A DNA stretch of 64,000 nt. It comes from Clostridiaceae bacterium (lineage in GTDB: Bacteria > Bacillota > Clostridia > Lachnospirales > Lachnospiraceae). This document shows positions 14,855 through 24,502 of this stretch, piece after piece; position 1 is the stretch's first letter; each line of letters begins with the position of its first letter. The DNA lies in the NCBI GenBank assembly GCA_009911065.1, contig QXWR01000014.1:1-64000 (forward strand), in the 5' to 3' direction. Under the pieces are notes generated by a model. It had not been told where the DNA came from. It saw only the letters and a program-made list of their open reading frames with translations, and made no database searches. The translations under genes and the position numbers were made by a program.

Positions 14855-17068
14855 ATGAAGACCGATTTAAGAAAAGCAGTATTCCTTTTGATTTTGATAC
14901 TGGTTGCGGCGGAATGTTCGCTTCTGTCCTATGGGGGATGGAAGCGGAGTACCGAATGGCAGTATCTGGATGACGAAGGGCAGGTAAAAAAGGACGAATG
15001 GTTTCAGGACGGAAGTGGAAAAACTTATTATTTGGACAAAGAGGGCTACATGGTTACTGGCTGGTATCAGGCAGAAAATGGAAGCTTGTATTTTTTTGAC
15101 CAAAATGGAGTGATGGTGATCGGGCTGGCCAGAATTGATGACAGGCTGTATTTTTTTGAGGAAAATGGCGCAGCCTTTTTTGGAGACCGGCTGGTGGGCG
15201 GAGTGAACTGTCATTTTACTCCAGAAGGATTTTTACATGAAGGACTGGCCAGGGAGGCCCATTGGTATTATCTGGAGGATGGACAGGTGCAGGATGGGGA
15301 AGGATGGAAACAGGGATACTATCTTGGCCGTATACCTGGGCTTGTGTTGCTGATATGCGGAGTTCTTTTGTGGTTCTGGACAAGAAATCGTTCCTCCCGT
15401 CTTTATCCATGGCTGATTTACGGGGCTGTTTTTCTGGTAAGCATTCCTTTGTTTCTGCCTTATCTGGTTCGGGGCCATGACATGTCGTTTCACCTGAACC
15501 GGATTTTGGGAATACGGGGGTCTTTGGGAAAAGGAATGTTTCCGGTTCGGTTAAATTCTTTTAGCTTTAATGGATATGGGTATGCGGACCCGGTTTTTTA
15601 CCCGAATGTTTATCTGTATCTGCCAGCAATTTTAAGCGGGATTGGAGTGCCTCTTCCAGCTGCAGTCCATCTGTTTCTTCTGGTTGTTCATTTTGCAACT
15701 GCCATCGTGATGTATAAGTGCAGCAGCAGCCTTTTTGAGTCAAAAGAAATCGGATGTATGAGCAGCGTCATTTATACACTCTGCACTTACCGCCTTTGCA
15801 ATGCCTATACCCGTGCCGCTTATGGGGAGATGATGGCCATGTTGTTTTTCCCTTTGGTAATTTATGGGTTTTATGAGGTGTTCTTTCGGGATGAAAGCTG
15901 CTGGTTCTATCTGACGTTAGGACTGACGGGAGTGATTCAAAGTCATCTAATCAGCACCATGCTGGTGGGAATTATCTGTGTGGTGGCAGGACTTTTCTGG
16001 ATTCGTCAAATGTTTACGCCCCGTCGTTTTGTGGCTTGTGTAAAGGCAGTGTCCGCTTCTGTTTTGCTGAATCTGTGGTTTTTGCTGCCATTGCTTCAAT
16101 ACATGAGGACAGATATTGATACCAGCGCTCTGCAGCGGTATGTTGAGGGAGAGAGCGCAGAGCCTTTTGGTCTGGTATTGGAGTCTTTTTCACGGTTTGA
16201 CGGAGAGTCTACTTTAGTATACCGGGACTTATCCAGAGCGCTTCCGGCGTCTTTGGGCCTTGTATTTTTATGCGGGGCAGGATTGTTTTTCTATGGTTGG
16301 TTTGTCCGAAAAAGAAACTATAATAAAGCTGCAAAGGTGTTGTTTGGGGCAGGGATATTTTTTGCATTTGCAGCTACAGATTTGTTTCCCTGGACTTATC
16401 TGACAAAAAGCTCTCTTTTCCGGCTGTTTGTCTCTTATGTTCAGTTTCCTTGGCGTTTTGTGGGACTGGCCGCCTGCTTCCTTGCCATGGCGTCTGCTTA
16501 CGGGTTCTGGAGCTTTTTTGAATTTGACCTGAAAAAACGAAAAACAGCCTGTGTGACCGTGCTGCTTCTTGCCATGATTTCTTCCAAGTATTTTATAGAT
16601 GATTACCAGCGGCAAAGAGCTTATGTGTGGTCCGAACAGGAAGTTGGCTCGGTTATTGACCAGAATGAATATCTGTATCCAGGAACAGATAAATCCAGTT
16701 TGAATCCGAATCTGGTCTCGTCAGAGCCGGTGCGTTTAAAAAGCGCAGGGAAAAACGGTCTGTCTGTCACTTTTACCTATGAGGGAAATCCAGGATTTAA
16801 ACAAGGGTATGTAGACGTGCCGCTTTTGTATTATCCTGGATACCATGCCTTCCAGGATGAGGGCAGGGAGCTGGAGATTTCCAGAAGTGAACACAATAAA
16901 ATCCGGGTTGCCCTGGAGGATGGGGAAGGGACGGTGCAGGTATTTTTCAAAGAGCCGTTTTTGTGGCGGATGTCTGAGGTGATTTCCCTGCTGACAGGAG
17001 TCTTGATTGTGTGGGAGTGGTACAGGCGTAAGGGTTATGGGAGAATGTCAGAAAAGAGGAAAAAATGA
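14855..17068 (+). CDS. Choline-binding-type repeats fused to a PTPS-related GT-C-like membrane protein
   Basis: A 737-aa protein. Residues 1-27 form a signal or anchor helix, about 30-145 hold choline-binding-type wall repeats (GWYQAENGSLYFFDQNG and variants), then a long polytopic membrane region (about 155-590) and a soluble C-terminus with a final membrane helix. GHDMSFHLNRILGI on the first large loop matches the PF10131-like (6-pyruvoyl-tetrahydropterin-synthase-related) membrane family, which resembles GT-C glycosyltransferases. It would act outside the membrane with a lipid-linked sugar donor. Its last four bases overlap the next gene (ATGA). The domain fusion is unusual. Confidence 0.75.
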   Translation: MKTDLRKAVFLLILILVAAECSLLSYGGWKRSTEWQYLDDEGQVKKDEWFQDGSGKTYYLDKEGYMVTGWYQAENGSLYFFDQNGVMVIGLARIDDRLYFFEENGAAFFGDRLVGGVNCHFTPEGFLHEGLAREAHWYYLEDGQVQDGEGWKQGYYLGRIPGLVLLICGVLLWFWTRNRSSRLYPWLIYGAVFLVSIPLFLPYLVRGHDMSFHLNRILGIRGSLGKGMFPVRLNSFSFNGYGYADPVFYPNVYLYLPAILSGIGVPLPAAVHLFLLVVHFATAIVMYKCSSSLFESKEIGCMSSVIYTLCTYRLCNAYTRAAYGEMMAMLFFPLVIYGFYEVFFRDESCWFYLTLGLTGVIQSHLISTMLVGIICVVAGLFWIRQMFTPRRFVACVKAVSASVLLNLWFLLPLLQYMRTDIDTSALQRYVEGESAEPFGLVLESFSRFDGESTLVYRDLSRALPASLGLVFLCGAGLFFYGWFVRKRNYNKAAKVLFGAGIFFAFAATDLFPWTYLTKSSLFRLFVSYVQFPWRFVGLAACFLAMASAYGFWSFFEFDLKKRKTACVTVLLLAMISSKYFIDDYQRQRAYVWSEQEVGSVIDQNEYLYPGTDKSSLNPNLVSSEPVRLKSAGKNGLSVTFTYEGNPGFKQGYVDVPLLYYPGYHAFQDEGRELEISRSEHNKIRVALEDGEGTVQVFFKEPFLWRMSEVISLLTGVLIVWEWYRRKGYGRMSEKRKK

Positions 17069-19407
17069 AACGAACGATAACAAAGATTTTACTGCTGCTG
17101 TTTCTTTTTTCATTTACAGCAGGCTGCCCGCTTCGGGTTTTTGCTGACTGGGAACAGGAGACTGGATGGAGCTATTACGATGAGTCTGGAAATCGGATTC
17201 GGGATCAGTGGGTTGAGGGAAAGGGCGGAAAAAACTATTATGTAGATGAAGACGGATGGATGGTAAAGGGCTGGTTTACCGCAGAAGACGGAAAGCAGTA
17301 TTTCTTTGACGGAGACGGAGCCGCTGTGACAGGTCTGGCTGAGATTGACGGAAGATTTTACTGTTTTGAAGAGGATGGAACGGCTTTTTTTGGAGAGAAG
17401 GTAATAGAAGGTCAGACTTACCATTTCACTTTGGAAGGAATAGAAGTGCCGGGAGAGAAACAGAAGCTTCTTTCTTTTCGCCGTTACGCCAAAGGAGGGC
17501 AGCGGATTGAAAAAAAGACAGAGACGGGACGGGAAGTCTTTTACTTTCGTTATCTGCCTATGATTGGGCTTCTTTTATACAGCGGTTTTTTGATGTTGGG
17601 AATCTGGAAAAAATCAGATGACCGAAAGGAGAGAAATCTAAAGATTGCTCTTTCAGCAGCCAATGTTCTGGCAGTCAGCGGTCTGGTGAGTATTTACGGG
17701 CTGTTTGACGATATGTTTTTTAACAAGACGGTGTGTTCCGGGATGGTCTTTCTTGTCTCTATGGTATTGACCGGGAAAATGATTGAGAATGTGCATCAGG
17801 AGAAGCGGATTGCTGCGGCAAGCTTTTTTCTGTCCTTTTTGCTGGCATTTACAGAAGTGCTGGGATTGGGACTTCGGATTTTTGTCAATGACGAACAGGT
17901 GCTTCGCCCTGTAACCGGGCTTTTATGGATGTGTATCAGCGCAATCTCTCTTTCTTGTCTGGCAGAACCCTTTTTCTATCCTCTGTTTCGTCTGGTGAAG
18001 GGAAAGACAGAGGAGGAGAATGGGGATTTAAAAGATGTGAACCGGGTTTTCTTAAAATCCTGGCTGGCTGTGTTTGCTGGTTACATTCCCTGCTTTCTTG
18101 CCTTTTTTCCAGGTTTATATTGTTACGATATGATCTGGCAGTGGGCGATGTATGTGGACCACAATTACAATACCCACCATCCCATTCTCCACTCGGCTCT
18201 TGGCGGCTGGCTTTTGGAGACGGGAAATCGGATTTTTGGTTCTTACAATGGGGGCCTTGCCCTTTACGCTTTGTTTCAGCTGTTGATTTTTTCTGGGTGT
18301 ATTGCATTTGGGCTGCGGTTTTTGTATAAAATCCGGATTTCAAAAAAATGGCGTCTGGCTGCCATGGGGTTTTATATCTTGTTTCCCTTTTTCCCGGTGC
18401 TGGGAATCAGCACAACCAAGGATGTAATTTTTGCAGGTTTGTTTCTGGTGGTTTTTACCGGACTTTGCGATATGATAAACAGCCGGGAAGTCTATAAGGG
18501 ATGGCGGCTGGCCTTATTTATTGTATTTACAATTTTAATGGGACTGTATCGGAACAATGCTGTTTATGGCCTTTTGTTTTTGACGGTCTGTCTTCTTACA
18601 GCGTTGGCAGCAGAAAAGGGGAAGGGAAAAAGGACCTGGATGATTGGAAAGCTGGCATTGGTTTTGCTTGTTTCGGTATTGGGAATCCGGGGAATGTTTA
18701 CTGCCTTACAGACCGGGTTTCAGGCAAATAAGGGAAGTGTTGTGGAAATGCTAAGCGTTCCCTTCCAGCATCTGGCCCGGACCTATATGTTCCACAACCA
18801 GGAAATGAAAGAGGAAGACAAGGAGGATTTGTTCCGGTTTATACCAGAGGAGGCGCTGGAAGAATACAAATATTATCTTTCCGACCCGGTTAAGGGGGCG
18901 GTTGACGGCAGATACCTGATGGACCACAAAAAAGATTTTGTCCGGCTTTGGCTAAAGCTGGGCCTGAAATATCCAAGAGAATACATTTTGGCAACCGTGT
19001 ACAATACCTATGGAATCTGGTATTTGGGAGGGGATTCCAGCTGCTATGTGGAGTATAAGATGAGTCCTCCTTTTGACAGTGAGCATGTGGTGGAGACCCA
19101 TAGTCTGATTCCGCCGTTAAAGTCTTTGTACAGCTGGTTTACGGATCTCCACATTAAAAGATGGCTGCCGGTTTTGTCCATTTTCTTTTACACCTCCTTT
19201 TATTCCTGGACCGTCTTGGTTTGTATGGTGGTGCTTGTGGTGAAGAGAAGGTATCTTTATTTGATTCTTCCTCTTTATCTGGCAGGATATATTCTGACTT
19301 TGGCTCTGGGTCCGTGTATGACCATGCGGTATATGCTGGCTGTGGTTTTGTGCATTCCCATTCTTTTGCTCGTTGTGTTTCGGGGAATGAAGGAGCAAAA
19401 AGAGTGA
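17065..19407 (+). CDS. Choline-binding-type repeats fused to a DUF6020-like membrane protein
   Basis: A 780-aa protein with a signal peptide ending near LRVFAD, wall-binding-type repeats at about 28-130 (GWFTAEDGKQYFFDGDG, AEIDGRFYCFEEDGTAFFG), then about 12-14 membrane segments. The first conserved loop has PGLYCYDMIWQW and NTHHPILHSALGGWLL, the pattern of DUF6020 proteins, considered GT-C-like. The first two repeats align closely with the upstream gene, so the pair shares an N-terminal architecture but differs in the membrane part. The genes overlap by 4 nt and are probably co-translated. Confidence 0.75.
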   Translation: MKRTITKILLLLFLFSFTAGCPLRVFADWEQETGWSYYDESGNRIRDQWVEGKGGKNYYVDEDGWMVKGWFTAEDGKQYFFDGDGAAVTGLAEIDGRFYCFEEDGTAFFGEKVIEGQTYHFTLEGIEVPGEKQKLLSFRRYAKGGQRIEKKTETGREVFYFRYLPMIGLLLYSGFLMLGIWKKSDDRKERNLKIALSAANVLAVSGLVSIYGLFDDMFFNKTVCSGMVFLVSMVLTGKMIENVHQEKRIAAASFFLSFLLAFTEVLGLGLRIFVNDEQVLRPVTGLLWMCISAISLSCLAEPFFYPLFRLVKGKTEEENGDLKDVNRVFLKSWLAVFAGYIPCFLAFFPGLYCYDMIWQWAMYVDHNYNTHHPILHSALGGWLLETGNRIFGSYNGGLALYALFQLLIFSGCIAFGLRFLYKIRISKKWRLAAMGFYILFPFFPVLGISTTKDVIFAGLFLVVFTGLCDMINSREVYKGWRLALFIVFTILMGLYRNNAVYGLLFLTVCLLTALAAEKGKGKRTWMIGKLALVLLVSVLGIRGMFTALQTGFQANKGSVVEMLSVPFQHLARTYMFHNQEMKEEDKEDLFRFIPEEALEEYKYYLSDPVKGAVDGRYLMDHKKDFVRLWLKLGLKYPREYILATVYNTYGIWYLGGDSSCYVEYKMSPPFDSEHVVETHSLIPPLKSLYSWFTDLHIKRWLPVLSIFFYTSFYSWTVLVCMVVLVVKRRYLYLILPLYLAGYILTLALGPCMTMRYMLAVVLCIPILLLVVFRGMKEQKE

Positions 19408-19436
19408 GACCGGATACTGGCAGAAAGGAAAAAGGA

Positions 19437-20492
19437 ATGAACTGGAACCATAACATAGCTCCTCTTTTGGAAAAAGGTTCTCTTACCAGAGAGGAAGCCA
19501 GAAAGCTGCTTGCCTGTGCAGAAGAGAAGGAAGCAGTTAAAAAAGTGACAGAGGAAGCAGTTAAAATCCGAAAACAGCACTATGGAGACAAAGTGTTTGT
19601 CCGGGGATTAATCGAATTTACCAATTACTGTAAAAATAATTGCTATTATTGTGGAATCCGGAGGGATAATTCTCACGTGTCCCGGTATCGCCTGACAGAG
19701 GAGGAAATTCTGGAATGCTGTGCCAGCGGATATAAGCTGGGCTTTCGGACCTTTGTACTTCAGGGAGGAGAGGACGGATGGTACACGGATGATCGGATGG
19801 TCTGGCTGGTGAGCCAGATTAAAAAAACTTATCCAGACTGTGCTTTGACTCTCTCCATAGGGGAACGGTCCAGGGAAGCATACCAGCGGTTTCGGGAGGC
19901 AGGAGCAGACCGGTATCTTTTGCGCCATGAGACGGCAAGACAAGACCACTATGAGAGGCTTCATCCAAAGGAAATGAGTCTGGCAAACCGAAAACAGTGT
20001 CTTTATTGGCTGAAAGAACTGGGGTATCAGGTGGGAGCCGGATTTATGGTGGGAAGTCCGGGGCAGACCATGGACAGTCTGGTGGAAGACTTGATGTTTT
20101 TACAGGAACTGCAGCCAGAGATGGCTGGTGTGGGACCATTTGTGCCTCACCATGAGACGCCTTTTGGAAAAGAACCTGCAGGCCGTGTGGATTTGACTTT
20201 ATTTTTGCTGTCTGTCATTCGTATTTTGCTGCCAAACGTATTGCTTCCAGCCACCACTGCTTTGGGAACTTTGGATGGAAATGGGCGGGAGAAAGGACTG
20301 GCTGCTGGAGCCAATGTGCTGATGCCAAATCTTTCTCCTTTACAGAACCGGAAAAAGTACGACCTGTATGACAATAAAATCAGCACAGGGGAAGAGGCGG
20401 CAGAGTGTTTGAGCAGCCTTGAGAAGCGGGTGGCCAAGGCAGGATACCGTCTGGTTTATGAGCGGGGGGATTTTGCCGGGAGGATCGTTTGA
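19437..20492 (+). CDS. hydE: [FeFe]-hydrogenase H-cluster radical SAM maturase HydE
   Basis: A 351-aa radical SAM protein with CKNNCYYC (Cys 65, 69, 72), VLQGGEDGWYTD, LSIGERS, a Cys-free middle and GAGFMVGSPGQT, all typical of HydE. HydE helps assemble the di-iron subcluster of [FeFe]-hydrogenases. The start at 19437 follows GGAAAAAGGA; the longer frame upstream lies inside the DUF6020-like gene. hydF and hydG are not in this window, so the maturation genes are scattered. Confidence 0.9.
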   Translation: MNWNHNIAPLLEKGSLTREEARKLLACAEEKEAVKKVTEEAVKIRKQHYGDKVFVRGLIEFTNYCKNNCYYCGIRRDNSHVSRYRLTEEEILECCASGYKLGFRTFVLQGGEDGWYTDDRMVWLVSQIKKTYPDCALTLSIGERSREAYQRFREAGADRYLLRHETARQDHYERLHPKEMSLANRKQCLYWLKELGYQVGAGFMVGSPGQTMDSLVEDLMFLQELQPEMAGVGPFVPHHETPFGKEPAGRVDLTLFLLSVIRILLPNVLLPATTALGTLDGNGREKGLAAGANVLMPNLSPLQNRKKYDLYDNKISTGEEAAECLSSLEKRVAKAGYRLVYERGDFAGRIV

Positions 20493-20534
20493 TTTTAGGA
20501 AATGTGTCTGAACTGTGTCAGGGAGGAAATGAGA

Positions 20535-21299
20535 ATGGGAGAAAATCAGTGGAAAGAGCGTCTTGAAAGGTGCGAGCGGGTTTTGATTGGACTGGGGGAG
20601 GAGTGGAAGCTTTGCAAAGGGCAGGAAGAAAGGAAAGAACAGGTTTTAAAAGGATATGAGGTCCTTTACCAATGGGTAAAGAATAAGGATTATTTTATCA
20701 TTACCATGGCCACAGATGGGGTGATTTTTGATACGCTTTTAGGCAGCAGCCAGGAGGTGGTTGTGAGTCAGAAGGAGGAGTGGGAAGAGGGTTTGGCCTG
20801 CAAAGAGGCAGACTTAGAAATGCTTGCACGAATGGACCAGGTATTTCCCAAAAAAGAAATCCGGCAGGATACCCGATGGCAGCGGATTGTGGCTCCCTGC
20901 GGAAATGAGACCTGGCAGCAGTGTTCCAGGGCATGTACCAAAGATATATGGGAACCCGGTGAGATTCCATCTGGAATCTGCCCTCACTGCGGAGCTTTGC
21001 TGATTGGAAATACCATAGATGCACCGGTTTACATTGAAGAAGGGTATCTGCCACAGTGGCAGCGCTATACACAGTGGCTGGCTGGTACTCTGAATCGGGA
21101 TACGGTGATTTTGGAACTTGGAGTGGGATTTAATCAACCGGGAGTGATCCGGTTTCCTTTTGAGAAGACTGCATATTTTAACCAGAAGGCGTTTTTGTGC
21201 CGGGTTAATGGCAAGTTTCCCCAGGTTCCCAAAGAGCTGGAGGGCCGGACGGAAGGATTTTTGGGGGATTCGGTAACATGGGTACTAGAGGGGGTCTGA
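20535..21299 (+). CDS. Short Sir2-like protein with zinc ribbon
   Basis: A 254-aa protein. Residues about 45-65 (WVKNKDYFIITMATDGV) resemble the Sir2 NID region, about 130-160 contain two Cys pairs (CSRAC, CPHC) of the sirtuin zinc ribbon, and VILELGVGFNQPGVIRFPFE near the end matches the Sir2-like C-terminal strand. The N-terminal GAGxS NAD-binding motif of true sirtuins is absent, and hydE lies directly upstream, so it is not a simple frameshift. The start at 20535 gives good spacing to GGAGG. Activity is doubtful; it may bind NAD or a peptide only. Confidence 0.55.
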   Translation: MGENQWKERLERCERVLIGLGEEWKLCKGQEERKEQVLKGYEVLYQWVKNKDYFIITMATDGVIFDTLLGSSQEVVVSQKEEWEEGLACKEADLEMLARMDQVFPKKEIRQDTRWQRIVAPCGNETWQQCSRACTKDIWEPGEIPSGICPHCGALLIGNTIDAPVYIEEGYLPQWQRYTQWLAGTLNRDTVILELGVGFNQPGVIRFPFEKTAYFNQKAFLCRVNGKFPQVPKELEGRTEGFLGDSVTWVLEGV

Positions 21300-21471
21300 A
21301 AATTGATTCCTGCCACGGATACACAGCAGATTGGATTTTTTCACAGTCAGGCGTTGTGAAATATGGGCATTTATGGTAAACTGATGTGGACGGATTTTTC
21401 CGGAGAACAGGATGGCTGTATGGCGGTGTCAAAGGTTCTTGCTGACGACCCAGGGAAAAGGGGAGATTTGG

Positions 21472-22089
21472 ATGATTGCAGTTATTGATTATGATGCAGG
21501 TAATTTGAAAAGTGTGGAAAAGGCTTTTTTGAGTTTGGGAGAAGAAGTTTCCATCACCCGAAATAGAGAGGAAATTCTGGCGGCAGACCAGGTGGTGCTG
21601 CCGGGAGTGGGGGCATTTGGAGATGCTATGGGAAGGCTGCACCAGTATGGCCTGGTGGATGTGATTCATCAGGTGGTGGACCGAAAAACCCCTTTTTTGG
21701 GAATTTGTTTGGGGCAGCAGCTTTTGTTTGAGAGCAGCGAGGAAAGCAAGGGGGTAGAAGGGCTTGGAATTTTAAAGGGAAAGATTCTGCAAATTCCCCC
21801 ACAGGAAGGACAAAAGATTCCCCATATGGGCTGGAATTCCTTGACGATTCGTCCAAAAAGCCGGCTTTTTGCCGGAGTGGAGGAAGGAGCCTATGTGTAT
21901 TTTGTCCATTCCTATTATCTAAAGGCCCAGGATGAGACCCAGGTGGCGGCGTTTACGGATTATGGCGTTCGGATTCATGCGGCGGTGGAGCAGGGCAATG
22001 TGATGGCGTGTCAGTTTCACCCGGAAAAGAGCAGCAGTGTGGGACTTCAGATTTTGAAGAACTTTGTCCATATGCAAAAGATGGGATAA
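21472..22089 (+). CDS. hisH: Imidazole glycerol phosphate synthase, glutaminase subunit HisH
   Basis: A 205-aa class I glutamine amidotransferase. The nucleophile Cys is in GICLGQQ, and the His/Glu pair in CQFHPEKSS. HisH supplies ammonia to HisF, converting PRFAR to IGP and AICAR in histidine synthesis. The start at 21472 follows GGGGAG and begins MIAVIDYDAGN, the expected N-terminus; the frame extends upstream without support. Confidence 0.93.
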   Translation: MIAVIDYDAGNLKSVEKAFLSLGEEVSITRNREEILAADQVVLPGVGAFGDAMGRLHQYGLVDVIHQVVDRKTPFLGICLGQQLLFESSEESKGVEGLGILKGKILQIPPQEGQKIPHMGWNSLTIRPKSRLFAGVEEGAYVYFVHSYYLKAQDETQVAAFTDYGVRIHAAVEQGNVMACQFHPEKSSSVGLQILKNFVHMQKMG

Positions 22090-22133
22090 GGGAAAAATGT
22101 ACAAAACAGGAATAGGTAAATAAGGAGAAACGT

Positions 22134-22895
22134 ATGCTTACAAAACGGATTATCCCCTGTCTGGATGTACATAACGGGCGGGTGGTGAAAGGCGTTAATT
22201 TTGTAAATTTAAAAGACGCAGGAGACCCGGTGGAGATCGGGGCGGCCTATGACAAGGCTGGAGCCGACGAGCTGGTTTTTTTGGATATAACGGCTTCTTC
22301 TGACGGACGGGATACGGTTGTGGATATGGTGCGCCGGGTGGCCAAAACGGTGTTTATTCCCTTTACGGTTGGGGGCGGCATTCGGACTGTGGAGGATTTT
22401 CGCCGGCTTTTGAGAGAAGGGGCAGACAAGATTTCCATTAATTCTTCTGCCATCAACACCCCAGAGCTAATCGGTCAGGCAGCAGATAAGTTTGGGCGGC
22501 AGTGTGTAGTGGTGGCCATTGACGCAAGGCGAAGGCCGGATAAAACTGGATGGAATGTTTTTAAAAACGGCGGCCGGGTGGATACTGGGCTGGATGCGGT
22601 GGAATGGGCCAGGAAAGTGGATGAACTGGGGGCGGGAGAGATTCTTCTCACCAGCATGGACTGTGATGGAACCAAGGCAGGATATGACAATGAACTGACC
22701 AGACAGATTGCAGAGCAGGTGTCTGTGCCAGTGATTGCCTCTGGCGGGGCGGGAACCATGGAACATTTTTATGACGCCCTTACTTTGGGAAAAGCAGATG
22801 CTGTTTTGGCTGCTTCTCTGTTTCACTATAAAGAGCTGGAAATTCAGCAGTTAAAGGGTTATCTTTACAGCCGGGGAGTGACTGTCCGGCTGTAA
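22134..22895 (+). CDS. hisF: Imidazole glycerol phosphate synthase, cyclase subunit HisF
   Basis: A 253-aa TIM barrel of normal HisF length, with [31 protein letters not shown] and [13 protein letters not shown]; catalytic Asp residues lie in CLDV and AIDA. It forms the synthase with HisH encoded 44 bp upstream. The rest of the histidine pathway is not in this window. AGGAG precedes the ATG. Confidence 0.95.
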   Translation: MLTKRIIPCLDVHNGRVVKGVNFVNLKDAGDPVEIGAAYDKAGADELVFLDITASSDGRDTVVDMVRRVAKTVFIPFTVGGGIRTVEDFRRLLREGADKISINSSAINTPELIGQAADKFGRQCVVVAIDARRRPDKTGWNVFKNGGRVDTGLDAVEWARKVDELGAGEILLTSMDCDGTKAGYDNELTRQIAEQVSVPVIASGGAGTMEHFYDALTLGKADAVLAASLFHYKELEIQQLKGYLYSRGVTVRL

Positions 22896-22936
22896 AAGGG
22901 ATAAATAAAAATTACAAGAAAGGGGATAAGAAAGAA

Positions 22937-23611
22937 ATGGGAGCAATAACAAATGATTGGCTGGCGCCGCTTGAGGAGGAATTTAAAAAGCCATATTACA
23001 AGAAACTGTATGAAAAGGTGAAAGAGGAATATCAGACCCATGAAGTTTTTCCAGATTCCAATGATATTTTCAATGCCTTTGAGTTTACTCCTCTGTCCGA
23101 GGTGAAAGTGGTAATTTTAGGTCAGGACCCTTACCATGATGTAGGTCAGGCCCATGGGCTTTGTTTTTCTGTAAAGCCGGATGTAAAGATACCGCCGTCT
23201 CTGGTTAATATTTATCAGGAGCTTCGTGATGATTTGGGCTGTACGATTCCCAACAACGGGTATCTGGTAAAATGGGCAAAGCAGGGAGTTATGCTGCTTA
23301 ACACGGTGCTGACGGTTCGTGCTCATTCGGCAAATTCCCACAGGGGGATTGGCTGGGAAGAGTTTACGGATGCAGCGATTCGGGTTCTCAATGAACAGGA
23401 CCGGCCGATTGTGTTCATTTTGTGGGGACGTCCAGCGCAGAAAAAGAAAGCCATGTTAAACAATCCCAAGCATTTGATTCTGGAATCGCCCCATCCCAGC
23501 CCGCTGTCTGCCAGAGGGGGATTTTTTGGGAGCCGTCCTTTCAGCAAGACCAATGATTTTTTGGAGGAGAATGGTCTGACGCCAATTGACTGGCAGATTG
23601 AAAATGTGTAG
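22937..23611 (+). CDS. ung: Uracil-DNA glycosylase
   Basis: A 224-aa family 1 uracil-DNA glycosylase. The water-activating motif GQDPYH, the LLNTVLTV segment and [13 protein letters not shown] with the catalytic His are present. It removes uracil from DNA to start base-excision repair. Between hisF and uppP on the same strand. Confidence 0.96.
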   Translation: MGAITNDWLAPLEEEFKKPYYKKLYEKVKEEYQTHEVFPDSNDIFNAFEFTPLSEVKVVILGQDPYHDVGQAHGLCFSVKPDVKIPPSLVNIYQELRDDLGCTIPNNGYLVKWAKQGVMLLNTVLTVRAHSANSHRGIGWEEFTDAAIRVLNEQDRPIVFILWGRPAQKKKAMLNNPKHLILESPHPSPLSARGGFFGSRPFSKTNDFLEENGLTPIDWQIENV

Positions 23612-23617
23612 GAGTGA

Positions 23618-24475
23618 ATGCACGGTATGATAGACATCATTGAGTTTTTAAAAATCATCGTATTTGGAATCGTGGAAGGCTTTACCGAGTGGCTTCCCAT
23701 CAGCAGCACTGGCCATATGATTCTTCTGGAGGAGATTATTCCCTTAAAGATGACCGAGGATTTCTGGAATGTTTTTAAGGTGGTGATTCAGCTGGGAGCG
23801 ATTTTGGCAGTGGTGGTGCTGTACTTTAAGAAACTGAATCCTTTTGACGGGGGAAAGACGGGAAGGCAGCGGCGGGAGACTTTGATATTGTGGTTCCAGA
23901 TTGCCTGCGCCTGTCTTCCGGTAGCTTTGATTGGAATGCCCCTGGACGACTGGATGGACGCCCATTTGCACAATGGATTTGTGGTGGCGGCCATGTTGAT
24001 TGTATATGGGATTCTGTTTATTATGGTGGAGAATCGAAGGGGAGACATGGACTTTCCGATTCAGCGGGTGAATCAGATGGATCTTCGGACCGCTATTTAT
24101 ATTGGATGCTTTCAGCTGCTGGCTTTGGTGCCGGGAACCTCCCGTTCTGGAGTGACCATTATCGGCGCCATGCTGCTGGGCTGCTCCAGGGCATCAGCAG
24201 CGGAATTTACGTTTTTTTTAGGGATTCCGGTTATGTTTGGGGCAAGCCTTTTAAAGGTCGTCAAGTTTTTTTTAAAGTCAGAGCGGATGTTTACCGGAAC
24301 GGAGTTTTTTTATCTGATTGCTGCGATGGTGATTGCATTTGTGGTGTCGGTATATTCGATTAAATTTTTGATGGGGTATATTAAGAAAAATAATTTCAAA
24401 TTGTTTGGGTATTATCGTATTGTACTGGGGGTGATTGTGGTAGCATTTTTTACAGTACAGACGCTTCTGGAATAG
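23618..24475 (+). CDS. uppP: Undecaprenyl-diphosphate phosphatase UppP/BacA
   Basis: A 285-aa polytopic membrane phosphatase with the two conserved motifs EGFTEWLPISSTGH and PGTSRSGVTI. It recycles undecaprenyl pyrophosphate to the monophosphate carrier for wall synthesis and can confer bacitracin tolerance. It begins 6 bp after ung; an alternative ATG at 23627 gives a protein three residues shorter but poorer spacing to TAGGAG. Confidence 0.95.
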   Translation: MHGMIDIIEFLKIIVFGIVEGFTEWLPISSTGHMILLEEIIPLKMTEDFWNVFKVVIQLGAILAVVVLYFKKLNPFDGGKTGRQRRETLILWFQIACACLPVALIGMPLDDWMDAHLHNGFVVAAMLIVYGILFIMVENRRGDMDFPIQRVNQMDLRTAIYIGCFQLLALVPGTSRSGVTIIGAMLLGCSRASAAEFTFFLGIPVMFGASLLKVVKFFLKSERMFTGTEFFYLIAAMVIAFVVSVYSIKFLMGYIKKNNFKLFGYYRIVLGVIVVAFFTVQTLLE

Positions 24476-24502
24476 GGCAGGATTTCCAATGAGGAGGACA
24501 GG

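Noticed and set aside
20502..20534. N-terminal extension of the Sir2-like protein
   Set aside because: The upstream ATG lacks a ribosome site; GGAGG spacing supports the start at 20535.
21472..22895. HisH-HisF pair as surface-sugar amidotransferases
   Set aside because: HisF shows canonical histidine-pathway motifs ([14 protein letters not shown]), and no surface-sugar genes are nearby.
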